From positions 2,035,001 through 2,099,000 of the forward strand of contig BSBK01005648.1 of NCBI GenBank assembly GCA_027943335.1: a stretch of 64,000 bases of DNA, read 5' to 3'. The notes under the pieces are model-generated. The model searched no databases. It was not told the origin of the DNA and saw only the letters and a list, made by a program, of their open reading frames with translations. This DNA comes from Chamaecyparis obtusa. Lineage: Eukaryota > Streptophyta > Pinopsida > Cupressales > Cupressaceae. This document shows, piece after piece, positions 24,146 to 37,332 of the stretch (position 1 is its first letter; every line of letters begins with the position of its first letter). Position numbers and translations under genes: made by a program.

Positions 24146-25156
24146 CTAATCTAATTCTTCCTGCATAGCTTTGATCCAAGATTCATCTCTACAAGCTTCA
24201 TCAGTAGTTTTTGGTTCAACTTGAGAAATCAAACAAATTTCTTCCCTTGTCTTTGATCTAGTCATTATTCCTTTACTTGCATTACCAATAATTTGATTTT
24301 CAGGATGATCTTTCTTAACATACCTCAGATTCTTAGGAATCTCAGTAGCCTCATTTATGTCATTATCACAAATGTCATTTTCACATTCAGTTTCAATATG
24401 TTCTTCTTCTTCTATAGTAGCAACCTCCTTACTCTCTGTATTCTGATTACAATCATACATTCTTTCTTGTATCCAAAACTTTTCATCTATCTTCACATTT
24501 TTACTTTCAACCATCTTTCTTAATCTTAGGTTAAAGCATTTATAAGCCTTTCTTTTAGTATAATAACCAAGAAAAATTCCTTGATCACTTCTAGCATCAA
24601 ATTTTCCTATTTCATCATCTCTTTTGATATAGAATTTACTACCAAATATTCTGAAATATTTTACAATAGGAGTATGATTAAACCACAATTCATAAGGAGT
24701 CTTACTTGTACCATCTTTTATTTGAATTTGGTTCAATGTATATACTATTGTCCCAACAACTTCTCTCCAATGTACATGAGATACATTTACTTCTAGCAAC
24801 ATTGTCCTAACAACATCCAATATTATTCTATTTCTTCACTCTGCTATACCATTTTGCTATGGAGTCCTAGGAGTAGATGTATGCATTTGTATTCCATGAA
24901 CTTCACAATATGAATTGAATAGATCTGAAGTAAATTGTCCACCTCTGTCTAACCTCAAACATTTTATCTTTAAGCCTGATTCATTCTCTACTTTTTCTTG
25001 GAATAACTTGAATTTGTCAAATGCTTCTGATTTCTCTTTTAAGTAAGTGATCCACATCATTCTAGAAAAGTCATCAACAAAAAGTATAAAGTACCTTTCA
25101 CCATAGTATGATCTTGTTCTTGTAGGTCTACATAGGTTTGTATGTACCAGATCCAA
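24146..25156 (-). pseudogene. E3 integrase (copia type)
   Basis: The N part (25156-24857) shows MDLVHTN, LFVDDFSRMMWI and LRLDRGGQF, containing two Asp of the catalytic triad. After a stop near 24850 the C part (24820-24146) continues with KTPYELWFNHTP and FRIFGSKFYI, typical of the copia integrase C-terminus, ending in an acidic linker to RT. Confidence 0.85.
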
Positions 25157-25201
25157 ATTTCCTTTTTCTATATATAACTTAATTTTATAACTGCTTCTAG
25201 T

Positions 25202-25960
25202 CTACTTTCCCATAACACATTCTTTGCACATAGTGTTAGATGATTTTAAAATTTTTGGTAGGTCTCTTACTACATTAGTCAATCTTGCCTTCACAATATT
25301 ATCAAAATTGACATGAAAAAACCTTCTGTGCCATAACCAGCTCTCATCTATCTTCGCAACAAAACAAGAAGCTCTAGATGTATTTAACTCAAATACATTA
25401 CCTCTAGATTTAGTACCAATTGCAATCAAGTTTCTTGTCTTACTTCTGATAAAACATTTCCCATTAATGAAATTTAATTGATATCCTTTGTCCATCAGCT
25501 ATCCAACACTCAAAAATTTATGCTTAAGTCCATCAAAAAGCAATACATTATCAGTATTAATCCTTCCATCCAAAGAAATAGATCCTACTCCTATGATAGG
25601 TTTAGGGACATTGTCTCTGAATCTTGCAACACCACCATCATACTTCATTAGTTTAACAAAATTGTTTTTGTCTCCAGTCATATGATGTGAGAAACCATTG
25701 TCTATAACCCATTTAGATTTCTTATCAACATGTGATACTAAATCTTTTTCCTCATGTACTAGTTTTTCATCTTTAATAGCAAAAAATCCAATCTCCTCAT
25801 AATCGCAATCATCATCATCATTAGAAATACCTTCACTAGCATAATAACATTCCTTTTCTTTTGAATACTTGGGATTGAAAAACTTAGGTTTGTGCTTAGG
25901 AACTCTTGTAGGACATCTAGATGCAAAGTGACATATCTTATTCCATGAACAACATTTCAA
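25202..25960 (-). pseudogene. E3 nucleocapsid end, protease and pre-integrase zinc domain
   Basis: 25960-25499 begins with a degenerate knuckle (CCSWNKICHFASRC) and includes the protease site WVIDNGFSHHMTG, where the active-site triplet DSG/DTG has become DNG, so it is inactive. 25495-25202 is the GAG-pre-integrase region with LWHRRFFHVNFDNI and a closing CKECVMGK. Confidence 0.85.
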
Positions 25961-26800
25961 AGGTAACTTTCCTTCAAATTTACCTTTACCTCTCTTTTCT
26001 CTTCTAGCGATCAGGGAAACAAGTTCATCTAGCTTTCTTTCTTCTTCTTATATCTATTCCCATTCATAAACATACTCACCAAGCTCTTCCTTTATATTAC
26101 CATTGCTAGAGCTCACAATTTCAAATATTGTCTTCTTGTGTGCAGATGCCTTAAATGATATTTCAACTTTAGGTAAAGAGTTTCACATTTTTGTAATTTC
26201 AAAGGTAGTTAGCATTGCAATCAACATTTATCTGCTAAAGTTTGGAGTCAAAGGTATGATTTTTTCTATAGCCTGAACCTTGGTCTTGTAAATAGGTGTC
26301 AATGATCTAAGGATATTTGCAATGACTTCTTCCTCTTCATAAGTGCCTCCTGAATTTATGATTCCAATCACAACCTCTGTGACTCTTTGTACATAAGCCC
26401 TACTATTTTAATCATCTTTCATTTGTAGATTTTCCATCCTTGTTTTCTAGTTTTTTAATTTTGCTTGGTTAGTAAACTTGTCTCCTTCATACAATGCTTC
26501 TAATATTATCCAAATTTTGTGTGTTGAATCCAGATCTTTCACCTTAGTAAATTCTCCTTTAGAGAGTGCACTGATTAATGCTTCCCTTGTGACCATGTTA
26601 TAATAAAATGTCTTCTTTTCCTCATCAGTAGATTTTTCTAATTCATTCTCAATATTCATGGTTACCTCATTATTTGTAATCATCCAATAGTCAATGCCCA
26701 AACATAGCAAATGAGTTCGCATCTTGTTCTTCCAACTGTCAAAGTTTTCAGGATCAAATTTTGGACTATCCTTCCTATAGAATGCCATCTCCAAGATCAC
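25961..26800 (-). pseudogene. E3 gag (copia type)
   Basis: N-terminal open segment 26800-26447 contains FDPENFDSWKNKMRTHLL and DSTHKIWIILEALYEGD, typical of copia Gag (UBN2-like). The rest to 25961 is broken by stops but retains short Gag-like fragments. Confidence 0.8.
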
Positions 26801-26835
26801 CTCAAGCTGTTAAGATTTCTCTCTAAGGACTAGTA

Positions 26836-26847
26836 GCTCTGATACCA
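26836..26847 (-). other. Primer binding site, initiator Met tRNA type (E3)
   Basis: GCTCTGATACCA two bases from the LTR terminus at 26850. Confidence 0.9.
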
Positions 26848-26849
26848 AT

Positions 26850-28067
26850 TGTTAGGAATAAAAGTCCACCAATACAACTGAGAGAGGGGGGGGGTGAATC
26901 AGTTGTATGAGAGATTATTAAACTTTAAACTTTGAATAGAAGAAATACAAAATTAAATGAACACAATTAATACCAACACAATAAAATAATATTTATTGTC
27001 AAGGAAACCCCGTTAAAGGTAAAACCCTGGTGGGAATTAACACCCACTAATGATGTACATAGAGTATAGTATCCCTGTTAAAAGATCTAGCCCTCTTAGG
27101 AGCTGATTAAAACATTAAAATACATAGTCTTGTTAGAGGAAATACCCTATTAGGAGTCAAAGAAAAGAGTAGGTTCACTACCCAAAGAAGGTTATATCCA
27201 CCTCCAGAACTTACTGTTTGCAACACAAGTAGATATAAGGGAAATACACAATCCTTGTGAACTGTTTGATAGTAGCTGTATTTTCTTGACGAGTTCCAAT
27301 GAAGTATATGTCAATCTCTGCTATACATCTAGCATATACAAGCTCACAGCTTCCAAAATCCTCTTTCACATTCCATCCATGCTACATCATTTCTTTTCAA
27401 AAGAAAAGATCTTACATATATACCCTATTACATTTTACATGATCAAGTCGACTAGTTAGGTTTTCCTAATATAATTAATTAAATAACTCCTTGCTAAGAT
27501 ACACATGGTATCTAAAACAAGTATACAATAATTATATCTCAAAAATTAAGGATCAACATCTGTAATCCATGCTCGCCATTCATGATACATGCTACAACTC
27601 TGAAGTTGGCTTCCAAATAGATCTTCTCCAGAACACACACCACAACTGACGTCATCCTAATTTTTGTACCTTGCTAAGATCAGAAAAAATTCTTCAGTAC
27701 ACTATCTGTCATCCCTTAAGCTTCCATACACTGAATCCATATCACCTATAAGATATACCCAAAACTCAGAGACTTAATCTGTCAACTTCCACTATCATAG
27801 TCTAGTAACCAATCTTCACCAAATATTCTATAACTCAACCAATATGAAATATTACATCATGTGATCTTAGATATAAGATCCCAACACCTTCTTGTACACA
27901 CATCTGTGTTCATGCATTTTGAATCATCCATACGACATCCGTACACTGTAATAGCCAGCCTGTTTTCTTCATAGAAACATATGTTTGCATCAATGACAAG
28001 ACACAAATGAAAACAACATTGATAATGTAGTGATTAACCATATTAAATGCATTAGAAATATCCAGAA
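26850..28067 (-). repeat. E3 LTR, right copy (element 5')
   Basis: 1218 bp starting TGTTAGGAATA. The outer terminus reads ATCCAGAA instead of ATCTAACA, three changes, next to the AGTTT duplication. Confidence 0.85.
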
Positions 28068-28850
28068 AGTTTTGCAAAAAAAGAAACACACCAAATGAAA
28101 CCTATAGAGAATGAGGAGTTAAATAGGAAAGTGTAAGAGTTATTGAGGAAAGATTGGATTAGAGAAAGTTTGATTCCTCATGCATTGCTTCTAGTGTTAG
28201 CACCTAAGAGAAATAAGGAATGGAGAATGTGTACCAATTCAAGAGCCATTAATAGTATCACAATGAAGTATATGTTTACTTTTCCTAGGATGGATAATAT
28301 AATAGATTGTTTAAGTGGAGCTAAGTAATTCACAAATATTGATTTGAAGAGTGACTATCATCAGATCAAAATCAAAGACAGAGATGTGTGGGAGAAAATG
28401 TTCAAGATAAATGAGGGTTTGTATGAGTGGTTGGTAATGTCTTTTGGGTTGACAAATGCACCTAGTACTTTCATGAGTTTGATGAATGAGGTGTTTAAGA
28501 AATTCTTGGGTAAGTTTGTAATTGTTCACCTTGATGACATTCTGATTTTTTAGTAAGATCAATGAGGATAATTTGTTACTCCTAAGATAAGTATTGAAAA
28601 GATCAAGGGAATAGAAGTTTTTGATAAACATCAAGAAGTTTTCTTTGATGAAAGAGGAGATAGTGTATTTGGGATTTGTGATATCTGTAGAGGGATTAAA
28701 GATAGACCTTGAGAAGTTTAAATCAATTTTTGAATGGCCTACACCTAAGAGTGTTGGAGAGGTAAGATCATTTCATGGACTGTCAAGTTTCTACTGAAAG
28801 TTTATTAGGAATTTTAGTTCAGTTTGTAGTCCTATGATTGAGACAATGAG
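28068..28850 (+). pseudogene. E1 reverse transcriptase (gypsy type)
   Basis: Reads [44 protein letters not shown] and [12 protein letters not shown]. The YLDD site is HLDD here (28525-28536). Several stops occur (for example 28327, 28553). The thumb-region motif FHGLSSFY is near 28780, and the frame ends at E4 in the codons for ETMR. Confidence 0.9.
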
Positions 28851-30071
28851 ATGGGTCTTAGAAAGTAAAGTCCACAAAGATAACTGAGAGGGGAAGGTGG
28901 GGGGGGGGGGGGTGAATTAGTTATCTGATGAAAACAACTCTTATTAACCTTTTATATCTAAAACATGTAATCAACATAAATAAAAATCATAGAAAGATAA
29001 CCATACACAATGACATCAGATTTGTTAACTAGGGAACCTCTTGATCAGAGAATAAACCTCACTGGGGATGGTACCTGCAAAAGATGTACTAATATGAAAA
29101 ATCCTTGTGAGAGGATGGAATTTGTTAGGAGTCTTATGAAATACATTCAGTACATATTAGTCCCTCTTAGGAGACTTTGAATCCCTGCGAGGAGATTCTA
29201 ACCCTGTTAGGAGTTAAGGAAGACATAAGGACCCACTGTCCAAACAACTTCAAGGGAAAAATCACCAAACACATTGTCCAACTAATCTTTGTATTATCAA
29301 AACATAATAATGCCAAGTATAACTGATCTCAAAAAATTCTTGTCTACTCTTTGACTATACCAAAACTGCACCAAATGCTTCACCAGACCTCATTACCAGA
29401 TCTGCTCACTTCACATCACATAACAATCCCTTAGATCACCGATTCACATTATTTCACCTTCACATCTTACATTTATTTTTTTAATTAAGGAAAAAAATCC
29501 TTCCTTTATACCATGCATAATATTTCATAGTTGAGTTGGCCAATTAAGCTTAACCAATTACAAAAGATAAAACATTACACGTTACATAATATTTCCATAA
29601 TTACATAAAACTGTCAGCTCACAAACTTAATAAATATTCACATGTGCAACCTCTAACTATGCTAACTCATCTAGGTTTCCTTCACAATGTCTTCAACCTC
29701 TATATAGCTTCACTTGAAAAAATTCTATCCTTTTTAGGAGATATAATCCAATTATCACAAACCGCTTCTCAGGAACACTGTTAGAATACAGTTTCAACTA
29801 GATTACTCATAACTGACACAAATAATTGAATTTTTGTACTCTCTCTTAAGCATGATATAAAGACACCATAAGAAACATGTCCTCAACTCTGCATAACCTC
29901 ATCTGTAATACACTATGTGCACTGATCCAAACTTTGTCTTCTACTCTACTAATCTTCAGTATAATTAGTATGTTGACATCAATGACAAACACAGTCATGA
30001 ATGCAACATGCGGCTGCTCCAAAAATGCTAGAATACTCCCCCATAGGACATTTTCAACATTCATGCTAAAA
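28851..30071 (-). repeat. E4 LTR, left copy
   Basis: About 1221 bp. The outer terminus is disturbed (ATGGGTCTTAGAAAG where the right copy has TGTTAGAAAG), so the start is uncertain by about 5 bases. Includes the hairpin AGATAACTGA / TTAGTTATCT around a long G-run (28878-28926). Confidence 0.8.
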
Positions 30072-30397
30072 ATATCCCCCATTGGTATTGATGGAAACAT
30101 AGATGAAAAACATCCAAGTTCCATGAATACCAAAATGAAACACTGCTACTCTTGCTTTGAATTTTCAAATCCTCTTCATCAATCATCAATTTTTTTTCAT
30201 GTATCCTTCTCCCCCATTGACATCAATGAAAAAGAAAGCATCACTATGTCAATCCAATACAAGCTTGAATGCCCAATGACACTGTTTGAAGATACCTTTT
30301 ACCAAGAGTCCTTCATGATTCGGCTCAAAAACATAGATACTCCCCCATAGAGGAAGCATCAACATACAACCCATAAAGATAGTGCTATGATACCAAT
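30072..30397 (-). other. E4 interior: purine tracts and primer site only
   Basis: 326 bp with three CCCCCAT-type tracts (near 30076, 30210 and 30341), the first touching the LTR, and the primer site at 30384-30395. The open frame across it on the plus strand starts in the LTR and has no recognisable product. Confidence 0.75.
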
Positions 30398-31605
30398 TGT
30401 TAGAAAGTAATGTCCACCAAGATAAATAAGAGGGGGGGCGAGGGGTGAATCAATTATATGATAAAAACAACTTTTATTAACCTTTTTATATCTGAAACAT
30501 GAAACCAACATAAACATAAACCATAGAAAGATAGCCATACACAATGACATCATATTTGTTAACTAGGGAACCTCCTAATCAAAGAATAAACCCCGGTGGG
30601 GATGGTACCCAAAAAAGATGTACTAATATGAAAATTCCTTATGAGAGGATGGACTTTGTTAGGATTCTTATGAAATAAATTCAGTACATATTAGTCCTTG
30701 TTAGGAGACTTTGAATCCCTGTGAGGATATTCTAACCCTGCTAGGAGTTAAGGAAGACAGAAGGACACACTATCCAACAAACTTCAAGGGAAAGATCACC
30801 GGATACACTATCCAACCCATCTCTGTATTATCCAAATATAATAATACCAAGTATAACTGATCTCAACAACTTCTCTTCTCCTCTCTGACTGTGCCAAAAC
30901 CACACCAAATGCTTCACTAGACCTCAGTACTAGATCTTCTCACTTCACATCACATAAAAATCCCTTAGATCACTGATTCACATTATTTCACCTTCAAATA
31001 TTACATTTCTTTTTTCAATTAAGGAAAACAATCCTTCCTTTATACCATGCATAATATTTCATAGTTGAATTGGCCAATTAAACTTAACCAATTATAAAAT
31101 ATAAAACATTACACGTTACATAATATTTCCATAATTACATAAAACTGTCGGCTCACAAACTTAATAAATATTCACATGTGAAACCTCTGACTATACTGAC
31201 TCATCTAGGTCACCTCCGCAATGTCTTCAACCTCTATATAACTTCACTTGACCATATTCTATCCTTGTTAGGAGATATAATCTGATTATTACAAACTACT
31301 TCTTAGGAACATTGTCAGAATATAGTTTCCATTAGATTACTCATAATTGATGAAAATACTTGAATTTCCATACACACTCTTAACCATGATATCAAGACAC
31401 CATAAGAAACATGTCCTCAACTCTGCATAACCTCATCTACAATACACTATGTGTGCTAGTCCAAACTCTATCTTCTACTATGCTAATCTTCAGTGTAAAC
31501 AGTATGTTGACACCAATGACAAACACAGTCATGAATGCAACATGCGACTGCTCTAGAAATACTAGAATACTCCCCCATAGGACATATTAAATATTCATGC
31601 TAACA
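30398..31605 (-). repeat. E4 LTR, right copy
   Basis: 1208 bp, TGTTAGAAAG to CATGCTAACA on the plus strand. Confidence 0.85.
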
Positions 31606-32573
31606 ATGAGATAGGAAGGATTTCAAGTAGACTCATGGAGCACAAAAAAAGTTTTGCTAAAACAAAAGGTAACTGAATTTCCTATGTTAGCTTTACCTAA
31701 TTTTAATAGAGTATTTCAAGTGGATTATGATGCAAGTGGAAGTACATTTGGAATAGTATTAATACAAGAAGGAAGACTGATTTCTTATTTCAGTGAGAAG
31801 TTGAATTGCGCAAAGAGAAGATATTTAGTTTATGATCAAGAATTTTATGTTATAATTCAAGCCTTGAAGAAGTGGAGACATTACTTGTTTCCTAAAGATT
31901 TTTTGTTGTATACCAATAATCAAGCTTCACAATATTTTAATAGTCAAGGTAAGTTGAATCAAAGACACATGCGATGGGTTGAGTTCTTGTAGAGTTATAC
32001 ATTTTTGCTAAAGCACAGGAGTGGTAAATAAATAAAGTTGTTGATGCCTTGAAAGAAGAAGGAACTTGTTGATAGAGATGAGAGTTGAAGTTCTTGGATA
32101 TGACAAATTGAAGAACTTGTATGAAGATGACCTTAATTTCTTCCAAACCTTTGAAATATCATAGATAACCTATTGTAGTATATTGAAGCAAATGGTTGGA
32201 CTATTTCATTCAAGAAGGTATGTTATTTAGAGAATCTCAGTTGTTTATAACTAAGAGTTATTTGATATAATTTGATTAAGGAAAAGCATTGTGGAGGATT
32301 AGCAGGACATTTTGGTATTGGAAAGACAATAGATTTGGTAAGTGAGAATTTATTTTGGCCTCAGATTCATAAGGATGTAAGGAAATTTGTTCAGAGTTGT
32401 GTAATTTTTCAATTTTCTAAAGGACATAGTTAGAATAATAGATTGTATACCCCTTTGATAGTACCAACTAGGCCTTGGAAAGACATTAGCCTAGATTTTG
32501 TACTTGGTTTTCCTAAGAAATTGAGAGGTAATGATTATATATTTGTGGTAGTGGATATATTTTCTAAGATGTC
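31606..32573 (+). pseudogene. E1 RNase H and N-terminal integrase
   Basis: RNase H fragment 31654-31992 shows FQVDYDASGSTFGIVL, ISYFSEKLN and RHMRWVEFL. After many stops the integrase zinc domain (GHFGIGKTIDL, FWPQIHKDVRKFVQSC) and the start of the catalytic core ([28 protein letters not shown]) follow. It ends at E5 and resumes at 47606. Confidence 0.85.
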
Positions 32574-33251
32574 TGACGCAAAAGAGGATGGGGAGAGGGG
32601 CCAAAGGCATGCACTAACCAGATCCCCCTTGTAGAGATCACATGTGGAAGAAACAATACACAAGTGAGAGAGAGAATGCAGATATCTTTTCATATATTTA
32701 CTTCAAATTGATTCATACATGCTAGGCTGTAAGGCCTTCCCGGTTTAGGCCAGTTATTACAATTTAAGTACAAAAGTCCTCCAACATGCAAGGATCTAAA
32801 AAAATCTTCTATCTCCTAGCTTCTATCTTTGATGTACTAATTGATGTCTAAAACTACAAACAAATATTACATTATAGACAAGAGGCTATCAAACAAGTCG
32901 GCCTTCAGATCCACCATCAACAGAAGGAACAACCAGATCTAGGTCCACATGCTTCCCCATGATAGATACCAACATTGAATCCATGACCATAATTAATTGC
33001 AAGAGTCAGCCTCAACAGGAAACTAAAAAAAAAAACTCGGTAAAAAAGGATAACCAAGCACCAGACAAGCATCACTGAGCACTAGGGAAATTCACCAAGT
33101 GCCAGACAGATAATTGACCAACCTGGTAAACAAAGGGAACTGAGCAACTACCAAGCCAACTCGATCAAAGAAAGAATTGAGCAACATAGGAAAACACAAA
33201 CATGTTTTTGGTGACACAGGATTTCCAAGGACCCGAGATCCTCTTGCATCA
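32574..33251 (-). repeat. E5 LTR, left copy (element 3')
   Basis: TGACGCAAAAGAGG to CTTGCATCA. Contains a cluster of ACCGAG-related motifs between about 33030 and 33240. Confidence 0.9.
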
Positions 33252-33288
33252 GACACCTGGGGTTATTTGAAATGATTCTCCAAATCAT

Positions 33289-34767
33289 GAAGTAGGTACA
33301 ATCTGAGCTAAATCCAACTTAGATTGTGAAATCCATGAACTATCTTTAATCAGTCTATTCTTCCACTTTACCAGATATTTCATATATTGTTTTCCTCTTG
33401 TACTTCTACCAATTCTTTGTTCCAAAATCTTCTCAACTTCTTCTATCTATTTCTTAGGATAATCATTTGATACTGTCATTTCTTCATCTGACTCATGATA
33501 TTTATACAAATTAGAAATGCTGAATATAGGTGATATATCCATGTCATTAGGTAACTCAATCTCATAAAAATTTCCACTGTCAAATCTCTTCAAAATCTTA
33601 CAAGGACCAAAATTCTTCATTTTTTAGCTTCCCATATGTTCCAACAGGAAATCTACCTTTCTTCAAATGAACCTTTACTTCATCACCAATTGCAAAAGTC
33701 TTATGTCTTCTAGATCTATTAGCTCTGTCTTTGTATTTATGATTAATTTTCTCCAACTTATGTTTCAAATCTTCATGCAATGTCTTCATGTACTCAACAA
33801 ACTTTACTCCTTCAGCACTTCTCTTTCTTTCATCAGCAATATCCCTCAAATCTGATATACCTTTTGGTTGTATGCCATTTACAATCTCAAAAGGTGTTTT
33901 TCTAGTACTCCTATTCACTGAATTATTATATGCAAACTCTTCTTGTGCCAACACAGAATCCCAATTACTTGGTGTGTCTCCAACTAAACATCTCAAAAGA
34001 TTTCCCAAGCTTCTATTCACAACTTCTATTTGTCCATCAGTTTGTGGGTGAAATGTAGAACTATATTTCAACTCGGTGCCAAAATTTATCCAAAGGGTCT
34101 TCCAAAAGTATCCAAAAAGTTTACTATCTCGGTCAGAGATAATACTCCTCACTAATCCATGCAATCTAAAAAATTCCTTAAAGAAAATATCTGCTATGTG
34201 TACTGCATCTGATATATTTCTACAAGGTATAAAATGTGCCATTTTAGAAAATCTATCCACAACAACAAATATAGAATCATTACCTCTTGCTATCTTCGGT
34301 AAGCCAATAACAAAATCCATACTAATATCAATCCAAAGTTTCTCAGGAACATAAATCAGTGTACACAATCTAGTATTCTAATGTACTCCTTTTACAACTT
34401 GACAAATTCCATAACTTTTCACAAATTTCTGAACATCCTTATACAACTGCGGCCAAAAGTATTTCTCTTTAAGCAAATTCAATGTGTTATCAACACCAAA
34501 ATGTCTAGCCAAACCACTACTATGTTTCTCCTTTATCAAATTAGTTCTCATTGATCCTCTCGGTATACACAACTGAATACCTTTAAACAACATACCTCCT
34601 TGAATAAAATATTCTTTCCATTTAGTACTTGGTTGATCTTGACTAGGTGCTCTACACTTTCTCCATGACTCAAAAAAATCAGGATCAAATTCATAAGAAT
34701 CTCTCATGTCATCAAAACCAAGAACTTCAATTTTCATCTTGGTCATCAAAGATCTTCTTCTACTCAA
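33289..34767 (-). pseudogene. E5 integrase with C-terminal chromodomain
   Basis: 34767-34378 carries the zinc-binding HHCC region (HSSGLARHFGVDNTLNLL, YGICQVVKG). 34368-33598 is an open core with MDFVIGLP, ISDRDSKLF and QTDGQIEVVNRSL, giving the D, D, E catalytic residues. After stops, 33470-33292 reads IEEVEKILEQRIGRST, YMKYLVKWKNRLIKDSSWI, a chromodomain of the kind that tethers chromovirus integration to modified histones. The stop between RNase H/integrase parts and those near 33600 make it non-functional as one polyprotein. Confidence 0.92.
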
Positions 34768-34899
34768 TGCATCTGAAACTCGACTAGTGACTCAACTCTT
34801 ATGCTTTATCACAAATGTATAACTCTACAAATACTCAACCCATTTCATATGTCTTTGATTCAACTTATTTTGACTACCCAAATACTGTAAATCTTTATG

Positions 34900-35837
34900 A
34901 TTGGTATACAACACAAATTCACTCGGTATCAAATAATGTCTTCATTTCTTCAGAGCTTGAAAAATAGCATAGAATTCTTGATTATACACAAAGTATTTCC
35001 TTTTTACATCATTCAAATTTTCACTAAAGAAAGAAACAAGTTTAACTTCTTCATTGAACACAACTCCTATTGCACTTCCACTTGCATCACATTCCACTTG
35101 AAATACCTTATTGAAATCAAGCAATGCTAACACAGACAATTCAACAACCTTCTGCTTCAAAGTCTCAAAACTTTTATTAGTTCCATGTGTCCACTTGAAT
35201 TCTCTTTTATCTCCTCTCATAGTCTCGGTCATAGCATTACAAATTGAAGTAAAATTCCTAATGAAATTTTAGTAAAAACCTGCCAAACCATGAAATGATC
35301 TTACCTCACTAGCATTCTCATGTGTAGGCCAATTCAAAATAACTTCAACCTTTTCAGGATCCATCTTCAAACCATCAGCTGAAATCACAAATCCTAAATA
35401 CACAATCTCCTCTTTCATGAAAGAACACTTTTTCAGATTTATCAACAACTTTTCTTCTTTCAGCCTCTGTAATACTTGTTTAACCTGCAACAAATGTTCT
35501 TCTCTAGTCCTACTAAATATCAGAATATCATCTAGGTATACAATCACAAATTTACCTAATAATTTCTTCAAAACTTCATTCATCAACCTCATAAAAGTAC
35601 TTGGTGCATTAGTTAAACCAAAAGGCATAACCAACCACTCATACAAACTTCGTTTGTCTTAAAAGAAGTCTTCCATTCATCACCTTCTCTGATTTTAATC
35701 TGATGATACCCACTTTTCAAATCAATTTTGGTAAAATACTTTGCTTCGGTCAAACTATCTATTATATCTTCCATTCTCAATATAGGAAACCTATAGTTCA
35801 CTTTTATCTTGTTGATTTCTTTGGAATCAGTACACAT
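34900..35837 (-). pseudogene. E5 reverse transcriptase and RNase H
   Basis: 35837-35613 has [16 protein letters not shown]; a frameshift near 35640 leads to 35646-35269 with [13 protein letters not shown] and the catalytic VYLDDILIF, then FHGLAGFY before a stop. 35232-34942 is the RNase H start (VFQVECDASGSAIGVVF, FFSENLNDVKRKY). Two lesions separate three otherwise well-kept blocks. Confidence 0.92.
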
Positions 35838-36386
35838 TCACCATTCTCCATTCTTGTTAGGTGCCAATATAGTAGGTACTACACAAGGACTCAAAATTTC
35901 TTGGATGAAACCTTTCTGCCACAATTCTTGAATATGTCTATTCAATTCCTGATTCTCAGTAGGTGTCAATCGATGTGGTTCCTTATTTAGTAAACTAGCT
36001 CCAGGGATTAGATCCATGCAATGATGAATGCTTCTTTTTGGTGGAAAACCATCAACTACATTATCAGAAATGATCTCATTGTACTCAGTGAGTAACTTAT
36101 CAATCTCCTCAAGTATACTATCCTCTGTTTTCTTACTCGGTTTGTTAGGAATCACAGCAAAACATACATCATTCTTCTTCAAATCCTTAACAAACTTCCT
36201 TCCTTCCATCAAGAAAACTTTCACAGATGTACAAACATTACTAACAGGTTCTTCAATCAAAGATAACAAGATTTGCCTTCTTCCATCAGCCCAAATAGTA
36301 TATTTATGCAATCTCCCATCATATATAGCATGTCTATCATACTGCCAAGGTCTATCCAACAAAATATGAAAACAATCCATAGGCAT
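35838..36386 (-). pseudogene. E5 protease C-terminus and linker to RT
   Basis: Begins beside the E6 insertion with ILLDRPWQYDRHAIYDG, the C-terminal motif of the gypsy protease, then IHHCMDLIPGASL and FIQEILSPCVVPTILA, the start of RT. The protease N-terminal half is on the other side of E6, at 45451-45784. Confidence 0.88.
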
Positions 36387-36399
36387 GATATCACATAAT

Positions 36400-37332
36400 T
36401 GTAGACACCTAAAATTATCCTTCGAACTAATTTTAATTTTTTATTAATATTTGCCCTTAACATTATGGTTAATTTTATTAATTGACTATAATCGTTATAT
36501 TCTTCGATTTATTTAATTAAATTTACTTTAATTAAATAAATTCATTTTCCCTTTGTATTTAAATACTATAATATATTAAATTAAATTAAATATATTATCC
36601 CTCCATTTCCCTCTATAAAATATATTTTATTTTATTTTATTCCTCCACTAGCCTAAAGTTCTTCTAAACTATGATTAAATTAAATTTATTTTAATTTAAT
36701 ACATTTCCCCTTTTCCTATGCTTACCTTTTTCTAAATATTCCTCTAATCTAAATTAAAAGGTGGATTACCTCTAGTCATGTGCACAATCACCTTTCCCAA
36801 GGTGGCCACCTCTCCATCTTTTTTCTCCACCAATCATTTTTAAATTCCCTTTTTCCCTCTCAAATGAAGTTTGACTTTTGCCATTTCACTTTTACCTCTT
36901 AATTCTATCCACTAATTTTTTTTGCCTCTTAATCATATCCACTCATTTCATTTTGCCTCTTCATCTTTTTCAAACCCTACCTAACCTTTAATCCTAGCCA
37001 CTCATTCTTTTGCCTCTTAATCTCCACCGTCCAATTCTTTTCATTTTCTATAAAAAGAGGCCTCACTCCTCATTTTAGGTCTAAGCTTCTTTTTCTTCAT
37101 AATCTCTTAGCTCTTGCATCTTCTAATATTCTTAATCATTCTAGTTCTCTTCTTTATTGCAATCTAATTTTTTTCTTAGATCTTAATCTTGTTGCATTCA
37201 TCTTAGATCTTAATCTTATTTGCTTTATCATAGTCTTGAATCATTCTTGCATCATTTAATCTTTGCATCATTTGTGAAGCTTGGGACAAGTTCCTCATAC
37301 TTGTTCTCAATCTCTTCACCATCATCTATATT
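36400..37332 (+). repeat. E6 left LTR, part 1
   Basis: 933 bp from TGTAGACACC to the E7 insertion. AT-rich beginning, then a pyrimidine-rich part with repeated TGCCTCTTAATC, then a TATA box. Its whole sequence is found inverted at about 44550-45450. Confidence 0.88.
37049..37056 (+). promoter_or_regulatory. TATA box of E6 left LTR
   Basis: TATAAAAA followed by GAGGCCTCACTCC. The inverted copy at about 44789-44796 (TTTTATAG on plus) points leftwards, so both promoters face the E6 centre. Confidence 0.65.

Larger units (their letters stand above)
20111..28067 (-). mobile_element. E3: full-structure Ty1/copia (Sirevirus-like) element
   Basis: Minus-strand element with 1.2-kb LTRs, initiator Met primer site (26836-26847) and a purine tract (ATATCCCCCTTT on plus, 21333). 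AGTTT flanks both ends (20106-20110 and 28068-28072). The gene order gag, protease, integrase, RT, RNase H is diagnostic of copia. The coding regions are broken by stops, and solo LTR S1 sits between RNase H and the 3' LTR. It interrupts E1 between protease and RT. Confidence 0.9.
28851..31605 (-). mobile_element. E4: short non-autonomous LTR element
   Basis: Two 1.2-kb LTRs enclose only about 326 bp. It is flanked by ATGAG (28846-28850 and 31606-31610); E1 reading resumes across it. The minus-strand primer site (30384-30395, GCTATGATACCA, one mismatch to the usual) and purine tract (30072) show it could be reverse transcribed in trans. There is no coding capacity. Its LTR resembles the Sirevirus-type LTRs of E2/E3 in layout. 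Confidence 0.85.

Noticed and set aside
29877..30350. 157-codon plus-strand open frame in E4
   Set aside because: Spans the LTR and interior of a non-autonomous element, antisense to its direction, with no recognisable product.
35417..36369. Several plus-strand open frames over E5
   Set aside because: Antisense shadows of the RT and protease-linker coding regions.
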